A stretch of 9,029 nt of DNA from Acidimicrobiaceae bacterium. Its GTDB lineage: Bacteria; Actinomycetota; Acidimicrobiia; Acidimicrobiales; Ilumatobacteraceae. Within the stretch, counting starts at the first letter, position 1; every line of letters begins with the position of its first letter. Below are positions 1 to 6,261 of the stretch, in pieces. Under the pieces are notes generated by a model that was given only the letters and a program-made list of their open reading frames with translations, had not been told where the DNA came from and did not search any database. The stretch covers positions 1-9,029 of the forward strand of contig VFMC01000081.1 in NCBI GenBank assembly GCA_006515795.1, written 5' to 3'. Both the position numbers and the translations under genes were made by a program.

Positions 1-78
1 AACCGCACCCTCACCATCACCCACCCCGACAACACCACCATGACCACCGGACCACCAACACGACACACAGCAGCATGA
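1..78 (+). CDS. C-terminal tail of an unidentified plus-strand protein, possibly of the DUF222/HNH endonuclease type (partial)
   Basis: Reading frame 1 is open from the left edge to a TGA at 76-78 and encodes 25 residues rich in Thr, Pro, His and Arg (core RTLTITHPDNTTMTTGPPTR). The strand is markedly rich in A and C, unlike the neighbouring intergenic bases, which fits coding sequence. The Pro/Thr/Arg-rich ending with an 'HPDG'-like turn resembles the C-terminal tails of the DUF222 plus HNH endonuclease proteins that are numerous in actinobacteria; this is a resemblance from memory, with no catalytic residues in view. The gene converges on kup, leaving 91 bp between the two stop codons. It could also be chance open frame, since 25 codons is short. 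Confidence 0.38.
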   Translation, partial: NRTLTITHPDNTTMTTGPPTRHTAA

Positions 79-93
79 AGCGACGCTCCATCC

Positions 94-123
94 CGGCGAG
101 CGAGAGCTCCCGCCCACCGCCGG
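94..123. terminator. Weak candidate hairpin between convergent genes
   Basis: CCGGCG (94-99) and CGCCGG (118-123) form a perfect 6-bp inverted repeat with an 18-base loop, lying between the plus-strand stop at 78 and the kup stop at 170. The position suits a shared terminator for two convergent genes. There is no T tract on either side, so it is not a standard intrinsic terminator, and inverted repeats of this size are common in GC-rich DNA. Confidence 0.22.
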
Positions 124-169
124 TAGGTCTGATTCGATCGCTGGCTGAGGTGTCTCTGACTTGCCGCGA

Positions 170-2064
170 TCAGATCTCGACCTGCGAACCCACCTCGAAC
201 ACACGCTCAGCCGGCAGGTTGAAGAACCGGCTGGCACTGTCGGCTCCACGGTTCAACAGCACGAACAGATGCTCGAGCGCGGGGTGCATACCCGGTGCCT
301 TGCCGGCGATGATCGACTCGTGCCCGATGAAGTAGGTGACGTCGTCGGGATCGAACTCGATGCCGCGCACGTGCAGCGCCGAAAGCGCGGCAGGCACGTC
401 CGGATCCTCCATGAACCCGAACGTGAGCAGAACCTGGTACACCCCGGGCTCCACCCGGGTCACCTCGGCCCGTTCCTCCGGATCGACCCTCGGCGCATCG
501 TCGGTTTCGACGGCGACGATGAGCGTGGTGCGGTGCAACACCTTGTTGTGCCGGAGGTTGTTCACGAGCGCGGGCGGTGCCTTGCCGAGATCCTTGAACA
601 TGAACACCGCCATCCCGGGCACCCGCGCCGCATCGGCCGTCTGATCGAGCACCTCGGCAATCGGGCGCTCGCCGCGGTGGATCCGATCGGCGACGAGTTG
701 ACGGCCACGCCGCCAGGTCTGCATCTGCACCATCATGATCACGCCGACCGCGAGCGCGAACCAGCCCCCCTTCGGGATCTTCACCAGGTTGGCCCCGAGG
801 AACCCGAGCTCGATCACGAACAACGGCACGCAGACGCCGAACGCCCTCGCCTGCGACCAGTTCCAGCGATCGGTGAGCACCCGGAAGAAGATGAGCGTCG
901 TGATCGCCATGGTCATCGTGACGGCTATGCCGTAAGCCGCGGCCAGGTTCTCCGACGACCGGAAGCCGACCACGAGACCGAGGCACGCCACCATCAGCAC
1001 CCAGTTGACCATCGGTACGTAGATCTGCCCGGAGTGCTTGTGGGAGGTGTGCCGAATGGCGATTCGAGGCAAGTAGTCGAGCTGCACCGCCTGCGCGGTG
1101 AGCGAGAACACGCCGGAGATCAAGGCCTGGGAGGCGATGACGGTGGCCATCGTGGCGAGCACGACCAGCGGAAGCTTGAGCGCTTCCGGCGCCATCAGGA
1201 AGAAGAAGCGCTTGTCGACCACCTCGGGGTTCTGCAGCAAGAACGCTCCCTGGCCCCAGTAGTTGAGCAGGAGCGCCGGAAGCACCATGCCGTACCACCC
1301 GATGGTGATCGGGCGGCGACCGAAATGACCCATGTCGGCATACAGCGCTTCACCACCGGTGACGACGAGGAAGATGGAACCGAGCGAGAGGAACGCCTTC
1401 AGGCTCTCGTGGGTGAAGTAGCGCACCAGATGCACCGGGTTGACCGACTGGACGATCTCTGGGGCGCCGACGATCTTGCCGAGACCGAGCACGGCGAGCG
1501 TGACGAACCAGACAACCATGATCGGACCGAACACGCGGCCCATCGCGCCGGTGCCACGGCTTTGTGCCAGGAAGAGCACGATCAGGATGACCAACGCGAT
1601 CGGAATGACCCAATCGGCGAGCGACGCCGACACCTCCTCGAGGCCCTCGACCGCGCTGAGCACCGAGATCGCCGGTGTGATCACGCCATCGCCGTAGAGC
1701 AGCGACGTGCCGAACACGCCGAGCGGATGATCAGGGCGGTGAGCGCGAGGATGCCGCCCTCACCCTTGTTGTCGGCCCTCATCACGAAAGCCAGGTACTT
1801 GATCGAGATGATCACGACCAACGACCAGAACGCCAACGAGCACACGCCGTAGACGTTCGTGCGGTCGACCAGCATCTCGTGGTTGTGGCCGTTGAAAGTC
1901 TCGCGCAGGGCGTACAGCGGGCTGGTACCGATGTCGCCGTAGACCACGCCCAGCGCCCCGAGCGCCAGTGCACCGGTACCGACGGTCGTCGCATGGCCGT
2001 GCGCCGGCGCGTCGTCGCCGGATCCCTCGTCGGGCTCGGTTTCGTCTACCGGCCGGGCGCCCAT
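170..2064 (-). pseudogene. kup: Kup-type potassium uptake protein (low-affinity K+/H+ symporter), interrupted by a frameshift with missing residues
   Basis: Kup (KUP/HAK/KT family, TrkD) imports K+ with protons across the cytoplasmic membrane. Frame A (2064 to about 1723) encodes 114 residues: an acidic N-terminus, then YGDIGTSPLYALRE at residues 42-55, the first-helix signature, and SIKYLAFVMRADNKGEGGIL at 87-106. In that frame translation would stop at 1681 after 127 residues. From 1723 the family sequence continues in another frame for 517 codons to the TGA at 170: YGDGVITPAIS (1664-1696), GGEALYADMGHFG (1319-1357), ASQALISGVFSL (1100-1135), the cytoplasmic domain with HNKVLH, and the ending SQVEI, nearly the same as E. 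coli Kup (TQVEI). Against E. coli Kup about 12 residues are absent at the junction, in the stretch leading into the third helix. ATG 2064 is chosen for its ribosome site; a GTG at 2139 is possible. With the gap filled the length would be about 643 residues, normal for the family. Identity is certain; whether the break is real is not. Confidence 0.9.
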
Positions 2065-2071
2065 GTGCACG

Positions 2072-2076
2072 ACCTC
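2072..2076 (-). promoter_or_regulatory. Ribosome binding site supporting the kup start at 2064
   Basis: On the minus strand GAGGT (2076 to 2072) lies 7 bases before the ATG at 2064-2062. The alternative upstream start, GTG at 2139, has no purine-rich site in front of it. This decides for ATG 2064 and leaves an 82-bp leader after the methyltransferase stop. Confidence 0.6.
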
Positions 2077-2146
2077 GACGACCGTGCTGTCGTCGACGCT
2101 CTCTTCACGTGCAGGTCCAACCGTCTTGTCCGATGCCACAGGACGT

Positions 2147-3156
2147 TCAGGGTAGTTGGTCGAAGCCGCCGGCAACCCACGCCATGGCCTGAAAGCCACC
2201 CAGTCCATCCCGGTCGAGCAGCGCTTCGGCCTCGCGTACGCGGCTGCGCATCGTCATCGCCGCAAGGGTCGGCGAGGCCGCCGCGGCGGCCCATTCGCGC
2301 CGGCCCTCGGCGACCAGTTCGTCGATCCCCCACCGCAGAAGGAAGTGCTGCTGGGAGTCCACCACGTCCGGCTCGGGCAGCTGATCGATGGCAACCTGAG
2401 ACGTGATGTCCTGCTCTCCTGGGGTGCTCAGGTAGTGGCCGCCGCGCTCGTGCCGGCGGTAGGTGCGCAGCCGGCGGTTCGTGCGGTGGCGTAGTCGAAC
2501 ACGAGCAGGCTGCCGGCGACGAGCGCGGAGCGCGCCGAGCGCACCCAGGCGGATGCCTCTTCCTGCCATGGCACGCGGGCGCCGTGTGGCGCCGATGGAG
2601 GCAGCCACGACGGCAGCTGATCACAACCGTGCAGAACCTCGACCAAGCGTTGATCGCGTACCTCGATGTATGCCTCGCGCCAGCCGCCGTCGAACACGAG
2701 GAGCCGGAACGGCAGGTTGTCGAGCAGCTCGTTGGCGAACACCACGCCGGTGATCGGACCACCGGGCAGATCGGCGCAGGATTCGATCCCCGCAGGATGC
2801 AACCGGCGCTGAGCAGCCGACACCTCGACGGCGACGTAGCGAGGCGAAAGCGACGTGGGTGCCAGTGCCGCCGAGATGCCGCGCGCCAAGGTGCCCGGAC
2901 CTGCGCCGACCTCTACGACGGTGAAGTCACCAGGCCGGTCGAGCCGCTCCCACTCGGCCACGATGAACCGGGCCAGCACCGCGCCGAACAACGGGCCGAC
3001 CTCCGGCGATGTGATGAAGTCGCCGCGCCGACCGGCACTGCCACCGGTGACGTAGAAACCGTTGACACCGTACAGCGCGATCCGCATGTACTCATCGAAA
3101 CGGAGCGCACCCTGCGCCGCAACGAGCGCGGCGATCTCGTCAGCGGCCGAACGCAC
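2147..3156 (-). pseudogene. MidA/NDUFAF7-family SAM-dependent methyltransferase (COG1565), interrupted by a frameshift with missing residues
   Basis: The mitochondrial members (NDUFAF7, MidA) are class I methyltransferases that symmetrically dimethylate an arginine of the complex I subunit NDUFS2 (NuoD) during assembly; the same target here is inference. Visible in frame A, numbered from GTG 3156: FDEYMRIALYGVNGFYVTGG (20-39), GDFITSPEVGPLFG (45-58), the SAM-binding VVEVGAGPGTLAR (80-92), ANELLDNLPFR (141-151, the NE-x-x-D-x-x-P motif), and VFDYAT (219-224). Frame A then runs into a stop at 2428, giving 242 residues. The family sequence resumes in another frame from about 2470 (LRTYRRHERGGHYLSTPGEQ, then DIT) to the TGA at 2147, 107 codons. 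From memory of the family, about 8-11 residues between the DYA and LRTYR motifs are also missing; restored length would be near 345, usual for the family. The start overlaps nuoN by 17 bp and lacks a clear ribosome site, so it is probably coupled to nuoN translation. Family certain; start and state of the gene less so. Confidence 0.85.
2452..2478. repeat. Nine-base direct repeat at the methyltransferase frameshift
   Basis: GCCGGCGGT occurs at 2452-2460 and again at 2470-2478 in the same orientation, separated by 9 bases. The right copy lies inside the 15-base interval (about 2470-2485) where the methyltransferase reading frame changes. Short direct repeats favour slippage deletions in replication and also mis-assembly, so the placement may be causal, but GC-rich repeats of this length do occur by chance. 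Confidence 0.8.
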
Positions 3157-4657
3157 CGGTGAGATCGGCGAGATCGCCGTAGCGACCGACGAGGTCTGGC
3201 AGCACACCGAGCAGCACCGTGACCACGCAGGTGATGACGAGGGCTGCCTGCAGCGCGGCGGGCGTGCGGATCGGCGTGACGTCGCCGTCGGGTGCCGGCT
3301 TCATCCAGATCTCACGCATCACCGTGACGTAGTAGGCAGCGGCGATGACGGCGTTGACGGCACCGATGACGGCAATGCTGTAGCCCCAGCCGTTGCCGGC
3401 GTCGAGCACGGCCTTGAACGCTCCGAACTTGGCGAACCACCCGCCGAGTGGCGGGATGCCGGCCAGCGAGGCCATGAAGATCGTCATCAGCACGCCGAGC
3501 GCCGGCGCATACCCGAACAGGCCCCCATAGCTGGAGATCTCGCCGCTACGGGTCTTGCGGGCGACGGCGATGACCACGGCGAAAGCACCCAGGTTGGTGG
3601 CCGCGTAGATGACGAGGTAGACCACGACCGCCTTCAACGCGGCCTCGGAGCTGCTACCGGTGCCGGCCACCGACAGCGGCATCAGGATGAACCCACCCTG
3701 GCTGATGCTCGAGTAGGCGAGCATCCTCACGATGTTGGTCTGGCGCAGCGCGAGCACGTTGCCGACGGTCATCGACAGAACCGAGAGCACCCAGACGAAT
3801 GGCTGATACACGTCGCTGGCCTGAGGGAAGGCGACGTAGATCAGGGTGACCAGGGCCACGAAGCCGGCAGCTTTCGAGGCGACACTGAGGAACGCCGTGA
3901 TCGGCGTTGGCGCACCCTCGTAGGTGTCGGGCGCCCATGAGTGGAACGGCACCGCACTGACCTTGAAGGCGAACCCGACGATGATGAAGACCACGCCGAG
4001 CGCCTCGACGCCGGCGAACTGTCCCTCGGCCGTGATCGCCGTGCCCAACTCACTGAGCAGCGTGGTGCCGGTGACGCCGTACAGCAGGCTCATGCCGTAC
4101 AGCATCACTGAGCTGGCGAACACGCCGAGCAGGTAGTACTTCACACCGGCCTCGTTGCTCTTCGAGCTGCGCTTGTTCCACGCGGCCAGCATGTAGGCGG
4201 GGATCGACAAGAACTCGAGCGAGACGAAGATGCTCACGAGATCGCGCGAGCTGGCCATCATCACCATGCCGAGCACGCTGCTGAGCAACAGCACGTAGTA
4301 CTCGCCGCGGTAGTAGCCGCCGTCTTCGATCTCGTCCGAGCTCAACAGCACGACGACGTAGCCGGCCAACACGAACAGCGCCTTGAGCACCAGGGCGAAC
4401 TCGTCGATCACGTACCGGCCGTCGAACATCGACCGCACGTCGTCGCCGATGACCCCGACGGTGACCACCGGGATGAACGCCGCGAGCAGTACGAAGCCGG
4501 TGATGCTGGACGTGATCCAGCGCTGCCGCTCGTCGACGAACAGATCGATCAGCAGCACCACGCAGATGCCGACACCGAGCACGATCTCGGGCGCGAGCGC
4601 GTGGTAGTCGATCGGCGGCGCCGTGAAATCGGCGGCGGCTCGAAGTGCTGCGATCAC
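3140..4657 (-). CDS. nuoN: NADH-quinone oxidoreductase subunit N (antiporter-like proton-pumping subunit)
   Basis: NuoN is the antiporter-like subunit nearest the quinone arm in the complex I membrane domain. The 505-residue product is hydrophobic throughout, consistent with about 14 helices, and close to the family length. Key charged residues are present: Glu148 in SLEFLSIPAYM, Lys232 in FAFKVSAVPFHSWAPDTYEG, Lys262 in SVASKAAGF, and Lys410 in GGWFAKFGAF, matching E. coli Glu133, Lys217, Lys247 and Lys395 as I recall them. The start is GTG 4657, which shares a GTGA overlap of 4 bp with the nuoM stop; GAAGG lies 10 bases upstream. The open frame reaches back to 4771, but that part reads as a shadow of nuoM. 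The 3' end overlaps the methyltransferase start by 17 bp. No damage seen. Confidence 0.96.
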   Translation of the reverse strand: MIAALRAAADFTAPPIDYHALAPEIVLGVGICVVLLIDLFVDERQRWITSSITGFVLLAAFIPVVTVGVIGDDVRSMFDGRYVIDEFALVLKALFVLAGYVVVLLSSDEIEDGGYYRGEYYVLLLSSVLGMVMMASSRDLVSIFVSLEFLSIPAYMLAAWNKRSSKSNEAGVKYYLLGVFASSVMLYGMSLLYGVTGTTLLSELGTAITAEGQFAGVEALGVVFIIVGFAFKVSAVPFHSWAPDTYEGAPTPITAFLSVASKAAGFVALVTLIYVAFPQASDVYQPFVWVLSVLSMTVGNVLALRQTNIVRMLAYSSISQGGFILMPLSVAGTGSSSEAALKAVVVYLVIYAATNLGAFAVVIAVARKTRSGEISSYGGLFGYAPALGVLMTIFMASLAGIPPLGGWFAKFGAFKAVLDAGNGWGYSIAVIGAVNAVIAAAYYVTVMREIWMKPAPDGDVTPIRTPAALQAALVITCVVTVLLGVLPDLVGRYGDLADLTGAFGR

Positions 4658-6246
4658 TTGTTGAAGACCTTCACGAGCTCGGTCACCGCCGGGTCCATCA
4701 CCTTGAACATCAGCTGCGGGTACAGGCCGAGCACGACGATCGCGATCAGCAGCGGCGCCCACGCGATCCACTCGAGAACAGACACGTCGTGGATGTCGTC
4801 GTGATGCTCGTCGGCGGCGTGATCAGGATTGGCTGCCGCGCCAAGGCTGTGTGCCGGGCTGCCATGACTCGCGAACTCGGGGCTCACCTCGCCGAAGGCA
4901 GTGCGCTGGTACAGCCACAAGAGGTATCCGGCGGCCAGCACCGTGCCGAGCGCGGCGATCACCATCAGCGTGCGGAACAACCCCTCGCTGAGCTCCGGGG
5001 CAGGCGAGTAGGCGCTGAGGATGGCGGGGAACTCGCCCCAGAACCCGGCGAGGCCGGGCAAACCGAGCGACGCCATCGCGCAGAAGCCGAGGATCCAGCC
5101 GAGCTTGGGCATCTGATGGAGCATCCCGCTGAGTCGACTGATCTCGAGGGTGTGGTAGCGCTCCTTGATGCTGCCGGCGACGAAGAACAACATGCCGGTG
5201 ATGAGTCCGTGGGCGACCATGCCGAACAGCGCGGCGTTGATGCCGGTCGCCGTGAGGGTGGAGATGCCGAGCATGACGAAACCCATGTGGGCGACCGAGC
5301 TGAAGGCGATGAGCCGCTTCATGTCGGTCTGGGCCAGGCATCCGAGCGCGCCGTAGATGATTCCGACCACGGCGAGGATGCCGATGGCCGGCGCCCACTT
5401 GACGGCGGCCTGCGGCAGGATCGGAATGGCGATGCGCACGAACCCGTAGGTGCCGAGCTTCAACAAGATGGCCGCCAGGATGACCGAGCCGGCCGTGGGC
5501 GCCTGGGTGTGGGCGTCGGGCAGCCAGGTGTGGAACGGGAACATCGGCACCTTCACGGCGAAACCGATGAACATGCCGGCGAAGATCCAGATCGCGACGT
5601 CCTGGTCGATGCTGATGCCCTTTTCGATCAGGAACGGGATCGAGAAGCTCGCCGCGCCCGTCTTGTAGAACAGCGCCAGGAACGAGACAAGCATGAGCGC
5701 CGAGCCGAACATCGTGTACAGGAAGAACTTGAGCGATGCGTACTGCCGCTCCTCGCCACCCCACACGCCGATCATGAAGTACATCGGCAGCAGCACGACT
5801 TCGAAGAACACGAAGAACAAGATGAGGTCTTGGGCGATGAACGTGCCGGCCATGCCCGTCTGCAGCACGAGCATGAGGATGAGGAAGGCCTTCGGGTTGC
5901 CGGGGGCCGGGATGTGGTCCCACGAGTAGATCATCACCAGCACCGTGATCACCATCGACAGCATGTACAGCGGCAGGCTGATGCCATCGAGGCCGACCGT
6001 GTAGCCGCTCTTGATCACCGTGATCCACTCGGTGTCGGCGTAGAACTGGAGCTTCTGCGCCTGTCCGTAGTCGAACTGGATGAGCGTGTAGATGCCGACT
6101 GCCAGCGTGGCCAGGGCGGTACCGAGGGCCACCTGCTTGTGCAGCAGCTCCTCTTTCTTGGGGATGAGCAACATCACCAGCACACCGGCGAGCGGCAAGA
6201 AGGTGCCGACGCTGAGCAGCCAGTTCTGATCGGAGATGACGTCCAT
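4654..6246 (-). CDS. nuoM: NADH-quinone oxidoreductase subunit M (antiporter-like proton-pumping subunit)
   Basis: NuoM is the middle antiporter-like subunit of the membrane arm. The product has 530 residues with about 14 expected helices. Conserved positions: Glu149 in FFEVVLLPMYF, Lys232 in FAVKVPMFPFHTWLPDAH, Lys263 in ILLKLGTYGF, and Glu405 in GFWGEFPAIL, corresponding to E. coli Glu144, Lys234, Lys265 and Glu407. Residues 461-486 form a His/Asp-rich loop (HH-D-D-I-H) before the last helix. ATG 6246 is chosen because AAGGGA (6261-6256) lies 9 bases upstream and because the 43 codons before it in the open frame are not family-like. The gap after nuoL is 13 bp; the stop overlaps the nuoN GTG. 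The gene appears intact. Confidence 0.97.
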   Translation of the reverse strand: MDVISDQNWLLSVGTFLPLAGVLVMLLIPKKEELLHKQVALGTALATLAVGIYTLIQFDYGQAQKLQFYADTEWITVIKSGYTVGLDGISLPLYMLSMVITVLVMIYSWDHIPAPGNPKAFLILMLVLQTGMAGTFIAQDLILFFVFFEVVLLPMYFMIGVWGGEERQYASLKFFLYTMFGSALMLVSFLALFYKTGAASFSIPFLIEKGISIDQDVAIWIFAGMFIGFAVKVPMFPFHTWLPDAHTQAPTAGSVILAAILLKLGTYGFVRIAIPILPQAAVKWAPAIGILAVVGIIYGALGCLAQTDMKRLIAFSSVAHMGFVMLGISTLTATGINAALFGMVAHGLITGMLFFVAGSIKERYHTLEISRLSGMLHQMPKLGWILGFCAMASLGLPGLAGFWGEFPAILSAYSPAPELSEGLFRTLMVIAALGTVLAAGYLLWLYQRTAFGEVSPEFASHGSPAHSLGAAANPDHAADEHHDDIHDVSVLEWIAWAPLLIAIVVLGLYPQLMFKVMDPAVTELVKVFNK

Positions 6247-6255
6247 GGAGCGCTG

Positions 6256-6261
6256 TCCCTT
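6256..6261 (-). promoter_or_regulatory. Ribosome binding site of nuoM
   Basis: AAGGGA on the minus strand overlaps the TAA stop of nuoL and stands 9 bases before ATG 6246. It fixes the nuoM start 43 codons downstream of the beginning of the open frame (a GTG at 6375) and suggests that ribosomes ending nuoL can restart on nuoM. Confidence 0.6.

Noticed and set aside
136..171. Bulged inverted repeat GATCGC/GCGATC over the kup stop codon as a terminator
   Set aside because: Stem interrupted by a bulge, 17-base loop, no T tract on the minus strand, and it overlaps coding sequence.
161..1852. Long plus-strand open frame opposite kup (563 codons)
   Set aside because: Its product is a low-complexity run of His, Arg, Glu and Asp, the expected mirror of GC-rich membrane-protein codons. 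It lacks family motifs and overlaps well-identified kup sequence.
2137..2139. GTG as the kup start
   Set aside because: No ribosome site precedes it, whereas ATG 2064 has GAGGT at 7 bases; it remains possible through coupling to the methyltransferase stop 7 bp upstream.
1681..2208. The 5' kup piece as a separate small gene
   Set aside because: It ends abruptly after the second-helix region of Kup, and the exact continuation of the family lies in the next frame, so the two are one broken gene.
2452..2500. Programmed ribosomal frameshift in the methyltransferase
   Set aside because: No slippery heptamer is present, and family residues are missing in addition to the frame change, which a programmed shift would not explain.
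4658..4771. N-terminal extension of nuoN
   Set aside because: The extra 38 codons lie inside nuoM, are charged and not family-like; GTG 4657 gives the usual NuoN N-terminus and a standard 4-bp overlap.
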